A DNA stretch of 64,000 nucleotides from Saprospiraceae bacterium (lineage in GTDB: Bacteria > Bacteroidota > Bacteroidia > Chitinophagales > Saprospiraceae): positions 1-64,000 of the forward strand of contig JAHBTW010000016.1 in assembly GCA_019638385.1 (NCBI GenBank), read 5' to 3'. Numbering within the stretch: position 1 is the stretch's first letter; every line of letters begins with the position of its first letter. The position numbers were made by a program, and so were the translations under genes. Below, in pieces: positions 1-9,725 of the stretch. Below the pieces are notes generated by a model, which saw only the letters and a list, made by a program, of their open reading frames with translations, was not told the origin of the DNA and searched no databases.

Positions 1-1
1 T

Positions 2-1756
2 AATTGCACCCCGCAGGGCCAGATCACGGTGAGTTTTTCAGACCAAACCACCGGTACCGGCTGCGCACAAGTCATCACGCGCACCTGGACGGCAACCGAT
101 CAGGCGGGTAACGCAGCTTCCTGCCAACAGACCATTACGTTTACAGATGAGGAGTCGCCGGTCATAACCTGTCCGCCGGCTGTTACGATTCCCTGCGGTT
201 CTTCAACAGACCCTGCTGCGACGGGTACGCCTGTGGTGAGCGACAACTGCACGCCTGCCGATCAGATATCGCTCAGTTTTCAAGATCAGGGCGGCGGCAC
301 AGGCTGCGAGCAAACCATCTCGCGGCTGTGGACGGCTGTGGATGCTGCGGGCAATCAGAGCAGTTGCACTCAATTGATTACCATAGTGGATACGGACGCG
401 CCGCTCATCGCTTGTCCGCCCGATATATCGGTTCCATGCGGCGATGAAAACGATCTCAGCATCACCGGGCAAGCGGTGGCGACCGATCCTTGCGGCAGTC
501 CGGTGAGTGTTGTTTTTACGGATGACCTGAGCGGCTGTGCAGTGATCATTACCCGCACCTGGACGGCCACCGACGCCTGCGGCAATGCGACTTCCTGCAC
601 ACAAAGTATCACCACTGTTCCGGAGGTCACTTGTACCTTCGTTCCAACTTTTTCGGTGCTGCCGGCTACCTGCGGGCAGTCCGACGGCGCTATTTCCGTG
701 AGCATTGATTTTCCTCCCGGCACTTATACGCTGATCTGGTCGAATGGCGCTACCGGCCTTGAGGTAACCGGTCTCAGCGCGGGGGATTATTCCACGAGCA
801 TTACGCATGTAGAAAACAATTGTACGCTGGAGTTTACGGTAGCGGTGCCGGAAAATCCGGCATATCAGTTGATTGAATTGGAGACGAGCCATCCTACCGG
901 GCCTACAGCGATGGACGGGTCGGTGGTCATAGTCGTTGACCCGCTTACGGCGCTATTGCCGATGCACGTTTTTGTAAACGGCATTTTTCACAGCATCGCC
1001 GATGCGCATATTTTTGTGGTGGAAAATCTGGGCGTGGGCACTTACGAATTTATGATCGTAGAAGCGGCGGGGATGGGTTGCGCTTCCAGTCCGTTGGTCA
1101 TTACGCTGATATTCAACCCGATAACCGGATCGAAAAAGGAATTGAGCTTGCAATGGCTGCCGATAGTGCAGGGCGATAAGTTGCCCGCCTGGCAGGAACG
1201 CATCACAGGTATATTGGAAGAGCTGCCGCAAACGGTTGCCCGTTATTTGCCGGAGCATCCGCGTTTACAAATGGCGGCGGTGGAATGGTCGCCCCATATT
1301 CCGGTGGGCATAGCGGCAGGCATTCAGCCGCGGCCCGATTGGTTGTGGTGGATACAATCGCAAACCGTACAGGGGCAGGCCGTTTATCCGCTCAAAGTGC
1401 GCGGCGTTCCGGCCGGGCAGGTCAGCGTCCCTTTCCGGGTGACGGACCACCGCATGGGCTTGCGCTTTTTCGGGAAACCGGAAGGTTCGACGCCGTACAT
1501 CGGCATCGGGGGGCAATGGCAGCGCCTTGCGGTACAATCGGGGACGGCCATGTTTGCAGGACAGCAGCGGAGCATCCCTGCCGGCGGCGCTCAGGATGTG
1601 TGGATGGGATTCTTAGAGCTGGGTTGGCGCATCAAAGCGGACGAGAACACCTGTTTTGACTGGAGCATAACGTGTTACGATTCGCCGTTGCCCGGAAGGG
1701 AAGGCAGTTGGGTAACGCTGCGGCCGAATCTGGCGGTGCGCTTGCCTTTGCGATAA
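2..1756 (+). CDS. Large extracellular adhesin-like protein, HYR and SprB-type repeats (5' partial)
   Basis: The reading frame is open to the left edge of the window (first full codon at base 2), so the true start lies upstream. The visible N-terminal part consists of about 75-residue repeats with a CPP...PCG core and a WTATD-GN motif (for example TRTWTATDQAGN), typical of HYR-like immunoglobulin-fold modules in Bacteroidota surface proteins. A SprB-type repeat with WSNGATG and LSAGDY follows about two fifths of the way along. The last 250 residues are not repetitive and carry no recognisable T9SS type A sorting domain; the protein ends in LPLR. It is probably cell-surface or secreted, with an adhesion role inferred only from the repeats. 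A gene of this kind may be several kilobases longer upstream. Confidence 0.75.
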   Translation, partial: NCTPQGQITVSFSDQTTGTGCAQVITRTWTATDQAGNAASCQQTITFTDEESPVITCPPAVTIPCGSSTDPAATGTPVVSDNCTPADQISLSFQDQGGGTGCEQTISRLWTAVDAAGNQSSCTQLITIVDTDAPLIACPPDISVPCGDENDLSITGQAVATDPCGSPVSVVFTDDLSGCAVIITRTWTATDACGNATSCTQSITTVPEVTCTFVPTFSVLPATCGQSDGAISVSIDFPPGTYTLIWSNGATGLEVTGLSAGDYSTSITHVENNCTLEFTVAVPENPAYQLIELETSHPTGPTAMDGSVVIVVDPLTALLPMHVFVNGIFHSIADAHIFVVENLGVGTYEFMIVEAAGMGCASSPLVITLIFNPITGSKKELSLQWLPIVQGDKLPAWQERITGILEELPQTVARYLPEHPRLQMAAVEWSPHIPVGIAAGIQPRPDWLWWIQSQTVQGQAVYPLKVRGVPAGQVSVPFRVTDHRMGLRFFGKPEGSTPYIGIGGQWQRLAVQSGTAMFAGQQRSIPAGGAQDVWMGFLELGWRIKADENTCFDWSITCYDSPLPGREGSWVTLRPNLAVRLPLR

Positions 1757-1761
1757 AAGGT

Positions 1762-1788
1762 ACGAAAGCTCGCAACTCGCAGCTAAGA
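1762..1788. repeat. Intergenic AGCTCGC-type heptamer repeat, short copy
   Basis: Between the convergent adhesin and pseudouridine synthase genes lie 7-bp-phased units (AAGCTCGC, AACTCGC, AGCTAAG). They match the unit seen in longer arrays at 13132, 46480, 46613, 47895 and 60674. It is a minimal copy of that family. Confidence 0.4.
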
Positions 1789-1792
1789 ATAT

Positions 1793-2482
1793 CTACTGCT
1801 CCCTGTGAAACAGCCGCCAAATCTGATCGCGGGGCGGCTCGGCGGTGATGGTGATCCGTTCTTTTTTCACCGGATGGATGAAAGACAGAGCGCGGCAGTG
1901 GAGCAAAATGGCGCCGTTGGGGTGCGGCGCGGGAAACCCATACTTTACATCGCCGCGAATGGGGCAGCCGATTTTGGCCAATTGGACCCGTATTTGGTGG
2001 GGCCGGCCGGTTTGCGGATGCACTTCGAGGAGGCAGTTGTCGCCTATTTCCATGATGAGTTCGTAGTCGAGTTCGGCAATCTTGGCATCTTTGACGCGAT
2101 TGCTGAGGCTGTCGTACGCTTTGGCGAGATTTTTATCCGTGTCTTTGGTGAGGTAGTGGGTGAGATGCCCTTTTAGCTCTTTCGGCCGGCGAGCCGTTAC
2201 GGCCCAGTAGGTTTTGTCCACTTCGCGGTCGTGAAAAAGTTTGTTCATGCGTTCGAGGGCTTTGCTCGTGCGGGCAAAGACCACTACGCCGCTCACCGGG
2301 CGGTCTAAGCGATGGATGACCCCGAGGAACACGTCGCCTGCTTTGTCGTATTGCGTTTTGACATAGCGTTTGACCAATTCGCTCAGGGGCGTATCGCCGG
2401 TTTCATCGCCCTGAACCAGCATGCCGACCGGCTTGTTCACTGCGATGAGATGATTGTCTTCGTATAGTACCTGGAAATTCAT
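1793..2482 (-). CDS. RluA-family RNA pseudouridine synthase
   Basis: The 229-residue protein has the RluA signature HRLDR at residues 57-61, with the catalytic Asp60, preceded by the usual N-terminal VLYEDNHLIAVNKP and followed by the PHQIRVQ motif near residue 161. It isomerises uridine to pseudouridine in rRNA or tRNA; the exact target cannot be read from the sequence. There is no S4 domain, so it is the short RluA/RluC catalytic form. It is divergent from mqnD with only 12 bp between the two start codons, so promoter elements of each must lie in or near the other coding region. Confidence 0.9.
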   Translation of the reverse strand: MNFQVLYEDNHLIAVNKPVGMLVQGDETGDTPLSELVKRYVKTQYDKAGDVFLGVIHRLDRPVSGVVVFARTSKALERMNKLFHDREVDKTYWAVTARRPKELKGHLTHYLTKDTDKNLAKAYDSLSNRVKDAKIAELDYELIMEIGDNCLLEVHPQTGRPHQIRVQLAKIGCPIRGDVKYGFPAPHPNGAILLHCRALSFIHPVKKERITITAEPPRDQIWRLFHREQ

Positions 2483-2494
2483 TGGCGCAAAGTT

Positions 2495-3337
2495 ATGAAA
2501 ATATCAATCGGCTATTCGCCCTGTCCCAACGACACTTTTATTTTTGATGCATTGGCACACCAAAAAATTGATACCGAAGGGCTTCGCTTCGACATTGTAT
2601 TGGCCGATGTGGAAGAACTCAACCGCATGGCCTTCGCCGGGCGCTTAGACGCGACCAAACTGAGCTATCACGCTCTGGGCCACCTGCTCGACCGCTATGC
2701 CCTGTTGGATGCCGGCAGCGCATTGGGCAACAATTGCGGTCCGCTGCTCATTGCCCGGCAGCCGATGGAACGGGATGCCCTGCGCAGCGCTAAAATTGCC
2801 ATTCCCGGAAAATACACCACCGCCAATTTCCTGCTGGGCCTGGCCCTGCCCGATGCTGCGGGCAAGGTGGAAATGCTATTTTCCGACATAGAGGACGCCG
2901 TGTTGCGCGGCGATGCCGATGCCGGTCTCATCATCCACGAAAATCGCTTCACTTATGCGCAAAAGGGATTGGTGAAAATAGCCGACCTCGGCGAATATTG
3001 GGAAACCCAAACCGGTATGCCCATTCCGCTGGGCGGTATCGTGGTGCGCAGAGATGTGCCGGCGGAGGCGCAGCAGCGCTTCAACCGGGTGCTGGCCCGC
3101 AGCGTGGCTTTTGCGCTCGACCATCCTCGGCAAACCCTGCCGTATGTGCGCGCTCATGCGCAGGAGATGGACGAGGCCGTCATGTTTCAGCACATCGGCC
3201 TGTATGTCAACGATTTCACGAGAGACCTCGGCGCTACCGGCCGTGCGGCGGTGCAGTTGCTCTTTGATACGGCCCGCTCCAAAGACTTGATTCCCGAATG
3301 GGAGGGCGAGGTATTTGCGGTGCGAGCGGGCGCGTAG
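2495..3337 (+). CDS. mqnD: 1,4-dihydroxy-6-naphthoate synthase (futalosine menaquinone pathway)
   Basis: The 280-residue protein begins MKISIGYSPCPNDTFIF, the hallmark start of MqnD, and has KLSYHALG near residue 55 and the NCGPLL segment near residue 83. MqnD converts cyclic dehypoxanthine futalosine to 1,4-dihydroxy-6-naphthoate, so the cell probably makes menaquinone by the futalosine route. MqnA is a paralogue with the same fold, but the N-terminal CPNDTF motif favours MqnD. No other mqn gene is visible nearby. The 3' end is 8 bp from the convergent MBL gene. Confidence 0.9.
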   Translation: MKISIGYSPCPNDTFIFDALAHQKIDTEGLRFDIVLADVEELNRMAFAGRLDATKLSYHALGHLLDRYALLDAGSALGNNCGPLLIARQPMERDALRSAKIAIPGKYTTANFLLGLALPDAAGKVEMLFSDIEDAVLRGDADAGLIIHENRFTYAQKGLVKIADLGEYWETQTGMPIPLGGIVVRRDVPAEAQQRFNRVLARSVAFALDHPRQTLPYVRAHAQEMDEAVMFQHIGLYVNDFTRDLGATGRAAVQLLFDTARSKDLIPEWEGEVFAVRAGA

Positions 3338-3345
3338 GTTTTTTT

Positions 3346-3984
3346 TTACAAAAACGGATTGTGTACCCGCTCAAAACCGATGTTGGTGGCCATGCCGTGA
3401 CCGCTGTACACGCTTACATCGTCGCCGAGGGGCAACAATTTTTCTTTTATACTGGAAATGAGCGTATCGTGGTGGCCGCCGGGAAAATCGCTGCGACCGA
3501 TGCTGCCGTAAAACAGCACGTCGCCGGAAATGAGAAAACGGTCTTCGCGACAAAAGAACGACACGCTGCCGGGCGAGTGCCCCGGCGTGTGGATGACTTC
3601 GAGGCGCGTATTTCCAAACTCAACGACTTCGCCTTCCTCCATGAAGCGGGCCGGCTGCGGCGAAGGTTCGGGTTCGGGGATGCCATACATGCGGCACACC
3701 TGCGGCACGGCCTGAAGGATGGGCAAATCGTCGCGGTGTATTTCCAACGGCAGGTTGTAGGAATTGGCTACGAAGGCGTTGCCGAAAACGTGATCGAGGT
3801 GGCAATGGGTGTTGAGCAGGCGCACAGGGCGCAGTTGGCGGCGGGCAATTTCTCCGGCCAGTTCCTCCCGTTCGGCGGTGTTGTGGCAGCCGGGATCAAT
3901 GATGATGCACTCGCCGCTGTCGTCGAATAGCAAATAGGTATTTTCTGAAAAGTCGTTGAAGACCAATTGAACAATCTGCGTCAT
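3346..3984 (-). CDS. MBL-fold metallo-hydrolase, glyoxalase II-like
   Basis: The 212-residue protein has the metal-binding motif THCHLDH (His60, His62, Asp64, His65), a further HTPGHSPGS motif near residue 136 and SGDVLF near 154, and it ends with a GHG motif. This set defines the single-domain YcbL/GloB-like branch of metallo-beta-lactamase hydrolases, which cleave thioesters such as S-lactoylglutathione or related substrates. It lacks the C-terminal glutathione-binding domain of full glyoxalase II, so the substrate is uncertain. It is convergent with mqnD and divergent from the large exported protein at 4101. Confidence 0.88.
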   Translation of the reverse strand: MTQIVQLVFNDFSENTYLLFDDSGECIIIDPGCHNTAEREELAGEIARRQLRPVRLLNTHCHLDHVFGNAFVANSYNLPLEIHRDDLPILQAVPQVCRMYGIPEPEPSPQPARFMEEGEVVEFGNTRLEVIHTPGHSPGSVSFFCREDRFLISGDVLFYGSIGRSDFPGGHHDTLISSIKEKLLPLGDDVSVYSGHGMATNIGFERVHNPFL

Positions 3985-4100
3985 TATTTTTTTGTTTTAA
4001 TGCTGTTTGAGCCGGCCAAAAATACTATCTTAGTTGGCTAAAGGCAAAAAACATACCCGCCTTGCCACAATATGCCAATTATTATCTAAACTGCTAAGCG

Positions 4101-7100
4101 ATGACTTTACGACAACTTGTTCTTTTTGTGTCGGTTGCGCTGATGACTTCCGCAGCTTTCGCCCAGGGCGCTCAGGTGGAATTCGGTAAAAACCGGGTGC
4201 AATATCATCGCGATTTCGACGAGTGGAGCGAATACGAGAGCGAGCATTTCATCACCTATTGGTATGGCGAAGGGCGCAACATCGGGCAGGCGGCGGTGCA
4301 AATTGCCGAGCAGGAATACCGCGCCGTGCAAAGCCTCATGGAGCATCGCATCAACAACAAACTACAACTCGTGGTGTATGTGGACCTCACCGACATCAAA
4401 CAGAGCAATGTGGGCAGCGAGGAAGCCTTCACCAATGCCGCCGGGCAAACCAAGATCGTCGGCAATAAAATATTTGTGTATTTCGACGGCGACCACAACC
4501 ACCTGCGCCGCCAAATCCGGGAGGGCATCGCTTCCGTTTTTCTCGACGCCATGCTCTTCGGCGCCAACCTACAGGAAATTGTACAAAATGCCGTGATGCT
4601 CAATCTGCCGGAATGGTTTGAACAGGGCCTCGTATCGTATGCCGGCGAAACCTGGAGCACGGATCTCGACAACCAGCTCAAGGACGCCATCCTGCACGAA
4701 GATTTTCCGGGTTTCGACCGTTTCGCGATGGACCACCCGCGCCTCGCCGGCCATGCGCTGTGGTACTATATAGGCGATAATTTCGGCGCCAACGCCGTTT
4801 CTAACCTACTGTATCTCACCCGCATCAACCGCAGCGTAGAAAGCGGGTTCCTGTATGTGCTCGGCAGTTCTTACCCCAAAGTGACGGAGGTGTGGGAGCT
4901 GTACTTTCACCGCCGCTATACGCAGGAAAATGAAGACCGGCAAGCGCCCCGCGCCCGTGAGATGAAAGTGAAAAACAAGCGCAATGCGCCCATCACCCAC
5001 TTGCGCCTCAGCCCCAACGGGCGCAGCGCCCTGTACGCGCTCAACGACCTCGGCCGCTTCACGGTGTGGATGCAGGACGTGCGCAGTGGCGACCGCACCA
5101 AGGTGTTGCGCACCGGTACCCGCAATGCTTTTCAGGCCACCGATTTCAATTATCCGCTTATCGCCTGGAACCCCAATGGCAAAGAGATCGCGATCATATA
5201 CGAGCGCCGCGATGTCATCAAACTGTTTCGGTATGATATTGACACCAAAAAAACGGCCGTCAACGACATCTCTTCGCCGTTTCAGCGCATACACAGCATA
5301 GATTACAGTTCGCCTACGAGCTTAGTGTTTTCGGCCACGGTGCGCGGCATGTCCGATATTTATCAATACTTCATACCCACAACTCAATCGGAGCGCGTCA
5401 CCAACGACATATTCGACGACCTCGACGCGGCTTTTGTACGCATCGGCAATCAGCGCGGTATTCTTTTTTCGTCCAACCGGCCCGACTCGCTCATGACGGC
5501 GGTACGCATGGACACGCTGCTGCCGATCGGGCAGTTCGACTTGTTTTTTTACGATCTCGATCGCCGATCCAATGAATTGGTACGCATTACCAACACCCCG
5601 CACACCGACGAGTTCAGTCCGGTAGCCGTGGACACCGCGCGCTTTGCCTACATCAGCAGCCGCAGCGGCACGGCCAACCGCGAAGTGGGGTATCTGGAGG
5701 AATACATACACCACTACGATCAGATCATACAACTCAAAGACGGCTCGGAAATCGTTTTGCACGCCGACTCTTCGCTCACGAGCTTGGACACCACGCTCAT
5801 TGATTCGATCATCATCAAGCCGATTATTAAACAGCGGGCCGTTACGCATATCAACACCAACTACGACCGCGACCTGCTGGGGCAGAGCGCAGCGCCTCGT
5901 AGCGGCCGCATCGCCGAGCGGATGCTGCGGGAAGGTCGCTACCACATTATGGTGAGCGATATGAACCCCGATACGGTGTTTGCGCCGCCGCTCACCCGCT
6001 ATCAACAGGCGCGTATGCAACCTGCTGCCGGGGTGTCGAAAACGCCGGCGCGCAGCGCGCCTACGCTGCTCACCGAAATTGTGCCGCCCGCCCCAACGCC
6101 GCCGCCAACGCCGCCCGACACCGGGAAAGTGGACATAGACAGCTACCTTTTTCAAAGCGAGTTTGATCCCAACGAAAAACCGGCGGTGCTCTCTATTCAA
6201 AAAGAGGAGAATACCCCCGAAGACATCCGGCTGCTGCTGCCCGAACCGCCGCCGCCGCCACCCGCCAAGGCAGGCGTCCGGCAGGAAATGCACCGCTTTC
6301 GTCCGGGCCTGATCATCCCGTCCCGCTTGCAGTTTCGCACCGATTATGTGACGACCAACCTGGATAACAGCATCCTGTTTGAGGGGCTGGAGAGTTTCAC
6401 CCTCAACCCGCAGCGCTATACTTACCCCGTGCCCGGCATTTTGCTGAAAGCCAATTTTAAAGATTTATTGGAAGATTACGAGTTGGAAGGCGGCTTACGG
6501 CTTCCCACTACCTTCAACGGCACGGAGTATTTTGTCACCTACAACAACAAGAAAAAGCGCATTGACCACCGCTTTTCCATTTACCGGCGCAACAACCGGG
6601 CCGCTACCGAAGGAGCATTTCTGCCGCGCCGCGCCGCGCTCAATACCGTGCTGGGCCAATACGGCCTCCGCTATCCGTTGGATATATTCCGCAGCGTGCG
6701 CCTCACCACCACCCTGCGCCGCGACCGCCTTACCCAGTTGGCCACCGACCTGCCGGCGCTCAACACCCCGACCCGCAGCGAGCAACGCATCGGATTAAAG
6801 GCCGAATATGTGTTTGACAACACCATAGACGTAGCCATGAACATCAAAAACGGCTCGCGCTATAAAGTGTATGCCGATTTTTACAAAGCCTTTAATTTGC
6901 AAGTGAGCAACGGCGTTTCTTTTGAATTTGACAAAGGATTTCTGGGCGTGCTGGGTTTCGATTGGCGCTACTATCAACGCCTCGGCAAATACCCGGTGCT
7001 GGCCTTGCGGGCAGCGGGCGCCACCTCGTTCGGCTCCCAACGCTTCCTGTACTATCTCGGCGGGGTGGACAACTGGCTCTTCCCGCGTTTTGATGACAAC

Positions 7101-7547
7101 GTGCCCATCGCCGACCCGAACGCGGAATTTGCTTTTCAGGCATTCGCCGGTCCAATGCGCGGCTTCGACATCAACATTCGCAACGGCAATTCTTACGCCG
7201 TCGTCAATACCGAATTGCGCCTGCCCGTTTTCCTGATGATTTCGCGGCGCGTTACCTCCAACTTCCTGCGCAATTTTCAGGTCGTCGGATTTTTCGACAC
7301 CGGTACCGCCTGGGAAGGTCCCAGCCCATTCAGCAACGAAAACCCGCTCAACTCGCGCATCATCACCAACGGCGACCGCGTCATTGTGAAACTCAACTAC
7401 TTCCGCGAACCCGTGGTGGCCGGCTACGGCGTAGGTGTACGCAGTATGTTGTTCGGCTATTTTGTGCGAGCCGATTACGCCTGGGGCATCGAAACCCGCG
7501 TGGTGCAAAAGCCTAAGCTCTTTTTGGCTATGGGGTTGGATTTTTGA
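4101..7547 (+). CDS. Exported peptidase-MA-like / WD40-like propeller / outer-membrane barrel protein
   Basis: The 1148-residue protein starts with a signal peptide (cleavage after ...SAAFAQ, about residue 22). Residues 40-270 resemble a peptidase-MA (gluzincin) fold, with LPEWFEQGLVSY near residue 170; the place where HExxH is expected reads REGIA, so both zinc histidines are missing. Residues 295-520 form a TolB/PD40-like beta-propeller (LSPNGRSALY, IAWNPNGKEIAII, ILFSSNRPD). A Pro-rich linker with runs of PP follows near 655-730. The last 400 residues alternate polar and hydrophobic residues and end in LFLAMGLDF with a terminal Phe, as in Omp85-type surface-antigen barrels. The likely location is the outer membrane with a periplasmic N-terminus. 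Similar fusions occur in Bacteroidota; their function is unknown. Confidence 0.75.
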   Translation: MTLRQLVLFVSVALMTSAAFAQGAQVEFGKNRVQYHRDFDEWSEYESEHFITYWYGEGRNIGQAAVQIAEQEYRAVQSLMEHRINNKLQLVVYVDLTDIKQSNVGSEEAFTNAAGQTKIVGNKIFVYFDGDHNHLRRQIREGIASVFLDAMLFGANLQEIVQNAVMLNLPEWFEQGLVSYAGETWSTDLDNQLKDAILHEDFPGFDRFAMDHPRLAGHALWYYIGDNFGANAVSNLLYLTRINRSVESGFLYVLGSSYPKVTEVWELYFHRRYTQENEDRQAPRAREMKVKNKRNAPITHLRLSPNGRSALYALNDLGRFTVWMQDVRSGDRTKVLRTGTRNAFQATDFNYPLIAWNPNGKEIAIIYERRDVIKLFRYDIDTKKTAVNDISSPFQRIHSIDYSSPTSLVFSATVRGMSDIYQYFIPTTQSERVTNDIFDDLDAAFVRIGNQRGILFSSNRPDSLMTAVRMDTLLPIGQFDLFFYDLDRRSNELVRITNTPHTDEFSPVAVDTARFAYISSRSGTANREVGYLEEYIHHYDQIIQLKDGSEIVLHADSSLTSLDTTLIDSIIIKPIIKQRAVTHINTNYDRDLLGQSAAPRSGRIAERMLREGRYHIMVSDMNPDTVFAPPLTRYQQARMQPAAGVSKTPARSAPTLLTEIVPPAPTPPPTPPDTGKVDIDSYLFQSEFDPNEKPAVLSIQKEENTPEDIRLLLPEPPPPPPAKAGVRQEMHRFRPGLIIPSRLQFRTDYVTTNLDNSILFEGLESFTLNPQRYTYPVPGILLKANFKDLLEDYELEGGLRLPTTFNGTEYFVTYNNKKKRIDHRFSIYRRNNRAATEGAFLPRRAALNTVLGQYGLRYPLDIFRSVRLTTTLRRDRLTQLATDLPALNTPTRSEQRIGLKAEYVFDNTIDVAMNIKNGSRYKVYADFYKAFNLQVSNGVSFEFDKGFLGVLGFDWRYYQRLGKYPVLALRAAGATSFGSQRFLYYLGGVDNWLFPRFDDNVPIADPNAEFAFQAFAGPMRGFDINIRNGNSYAVVNTELRLPVFLMISRRVTSNFLRNFQVVGFFDTGTAWEGPSPFSNENPLNSRIITNGDRVIVKLNYFREPVVAGYGVGVRSMLFGYFVRADYAWGIETRVVQKPKLFLAMGLDF

Positions 7548-7632
7548 GGCATATCGCCGGCGCGGGCTTCGAGAAAAGGAAGCAACAAAAGCCGATGCAT
7601 CTGCGCAGGAGCGGCGGAAAGCAGGGGGCAGA

Positions 7633-7664
7633 TTTGGGTAGATGCCGGTTATGCCTTAAATTTG
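7633..7664 (+). promoter_or_regulatory. Bacteroidota-type promoter of the MazF toxin-antitoxin pair
   Basis: TTTG at 7633-7636 is followed after exactly 20 bp by TAAATTTG at 7657-7664, matching the Bacteroidota -33/-7 consensus TTTG-N19-21-TAnnTTTG. The antitoxin start lies 54 bp downstream. Confidence 0.75.
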
Positions 7665-7717
7665 TAGCGTTAAAAAGGGATTAACCTTACATACAACAGA
7701 TATAAAAGACAAGTCCA

Positions 7718-7939
7718 ATGCCTTCTTCGATTCAACCCGTGTACTTACCGCTCCAATTCAATCAGGTATTGGAAATCGTTCAGCAATTGGGTGTCTCTGA
7801 ACGTCGCAACCTTTTGCTCTTCCTGTTAGGGCGCCAATCTGAAAAAGATGACCTGACGATTACTCACCTCGCCGCCGAGCATGTATTGGAAAAGGATTGG
7901 CTCACTGAAACAGAAGACGAAGCATGGCGAGATTTATAA
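7718..7939 (+). CDS. Putative antitoxin of a MazF/PemK-type pair
   Basis: This 73-residue protein has no family signature I recognise. It is acidic at its C-terminus (WLTETEDEAWRDL) and its 3' end overlaps the toxin start by 16 bp. Size, overlap and position directly in front of a PemK/MazF-like toxin are the grounds for calling it an antitoxin. The C-terminal WL-ETEDEAW motif resembles toxin-neutralising tails of small antitoxins in MazF-type pairs. The promoter at 7633-7664 serves both genes. Confidence 0.65.
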   Translation: MPSSIQPVYLPLQFNQVLEIVQQLGVSERRNLLLFLLGRQSEKDDLTITHLAAEHVLEKDWLTETEDEAWRDL

Positions 7940-8259
7940 AAGGAGAGGTTGTTGTTATCCCTTTTCCATTTTCTGATTTATCAGGCAGCAAGCGTCGTCC
8001 GGCGCTGGTATTAGCCGACTTACCGGGTGACGACATTATACTGTGCCAGATAACGTCTCAAAAATCGCCCAAAGACCCATTCGCCATACCACTTATCAAT
8101 ACAGACTTCATTTCCGGATCGCTTCCTGTGGCGTCCAATATCCGCCCCAATCGCATTTTTGCTGCCGATTCTTTGTCTCGCAATGGTTTTTCAATCGACG
8201 CGCACCGGCATGATGAATCTCTGACAGCTAATATTTTATTATTTTATAAGATACCCTGA
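7924..8259 (+). CDS. Type II toxin, PemK/MazF-like endoribonuclease
   Basis: The 111-residue protein begins with the MazF/PemK core: GEVVVIPFPFSDLSGSKRRP then ALVLA, followed by ILCQITSQ. The PFPFSD segment and the RRPALVL strand are the conserved features of this sequence-specific mRNA interferase fold. The ATG lies inside the antitoxin gene, an arrangement usual for co-translated toxin-antitoxin genes. The 3' end overlaps the convergent T9SS gene by 32 bp. Both ORFs look intact, so the module may be active. Base composition is lower in GC than the flanking core genes, which suggests acquisition. Confidence 0.85.
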   Translation: MARFIKGEVVVIPFPFSDLSGSKRRPALVLADLPGDDIILCQITSQKSPKDPFAIPLINTDFISGSLPVASNIRPNRIFAADSLSRNGFSIDAHRHDESLTANILLFYKIP

Positions 8260-9720
8260 GTGCTTTTTCCTGCATTCTGACGATGTAAACACCCTTTGGA
8301 AGGTGTTGAATATTTATTTCCTGTTCAGTGCTTTGGTTGGTGTGCATACTTTGCACTACTTTCCCATTCAGATCAACGACCTCTATCCGATCTCCTATTG
8401 GATAGCCGATCTTAATAAAATCGCTTGTCGGGTTAGGAAATACCTTTATTTTTGAAACGATTTCAGCTTCGCGGGTACCGATGATAAAATTTCCACAAAG
8501 AGTGTCAATACAACCGTTTTTATCTACTTTAATGAGTAAGCCATGGGATTTGTCCTCTACTAAATTCTCATAAAGTCCGGCAGCTACAATACTGCCGCCG
8601 GGCAATTCGGCAATGCCGCCCAAAAAGTGCTGACAACCGAAAAACGGATCGCAATGGTCAAGATATGTCCATATACTGTCTCCAGAGGGGGTGAATTTGT
8701 GCAGGATACATCCCCCCCCCCATTCGTCTGTACTAATTCGCCCTGCGAGGATATAGTTTCCGTCTGATGTTTCGCTCAAATCAATGACATAGTTGGCACT
8801 CGTTGGGTGGCTCGCTATATATCTCTCCCAAACGAGATTAAAATTGCTGTCCCGACAAACGATCTTGGGGCTCTTCGCGAAATCATCAATCTGACCCGGC
8901 ATAGGGATAAATTCGAAGGTGGTATATAGCCAGTTGCCATTTGATAATTTTAGCAGCCTGGTATTCACGCCGCTTTCTATATTAACAGGACTTTCCCATT
9001 CCCATTTCTTGTGGCCGAGGCTGTCCACGGCGACTATCCATGTCTTGAGCCAATTGTTGGCAATTGGGCCAATATTGGGCCAATATTGCTTAAATCCTGG
9101 CAATATGATGGTATTCGCATCAGCGATATATGGCTCGCCTATTCCACAATCAAGTCCCGGGCTGCCATAGTATTTTCGCCATATTTCATGACCCGTCGGG
9201 GAAGCATTGATGAGCATTCCCTCATTTCTATACTGGTGGTTTTGTATTTGGCCTGTTAGCAGGATGTTTTCATGCCAGTCAATACAATGAAAAATCCACG
9301 ATTGCAACCCGTCAAAAGGTATTTCGACGGTCGCTATTCTTTCTTGTTCTCCATATATGGACAGATAGCTCGAAGTCGAATACAGAATTTGCCCGGTTGT
9401 ATATGTAAGTCCGTGAGAGGACCGATAAATACTATTTCCAACTTGAGGGGCTAGAGCATCGTTGGGGTGAAAATAAATGTCTGTAAAAAGGGTATTGCCG
9501 TTGGTATCCAGTTCCATATAAAGCAACCCATTCAAGGCATTATCAGGGGCAGTGGCTGTCAAAAACTGCCCTGTGGTGATTAGTTTTTCCCCATCCCAAA
9601 CTATGTCCACAAACGTAGCCCCGTTGTTTCTCCATTGTACAGTTTCCTGAATCCGGGTTGCTGACCGCAAATGACCAAAGAATAAGCCATTATACAAGCA
9701 AGGATAAATAAAGTCTTCAT
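8228..9720 (-). pseudogene. T9SS type A sorting-domain protein (frameshifted near its start)
   Basis: Two frames together make one protein. The start MKTLFILACIMAYSLVICGQ (ATG at 9718-9720) is a clear signal peptide and runs to about QQPGFRKLYN; the continuation, beginning about WRNNGATFVDIVWDG, is in another frame and stays open to 8228. The break falls near 9610-9660. The body (about 490 residues) has repeated TGQ-like strands as in secreted propeller-type proteins, and the last 75 residues form a T9SS type A domain: VFPNPTSDFIKI, IEVVDLNGKVV, LPKGVYIVRM. A run of ten C bases lies near 8711-8720. The shift is either a real null mutation or a sequence error. The 5' end sits 5 bp after the stop of another T9SS gene fragment, so the two were probably a tandem pair. 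Confidence 0.75.
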
Positions 9721-9725
9721 AGTTC

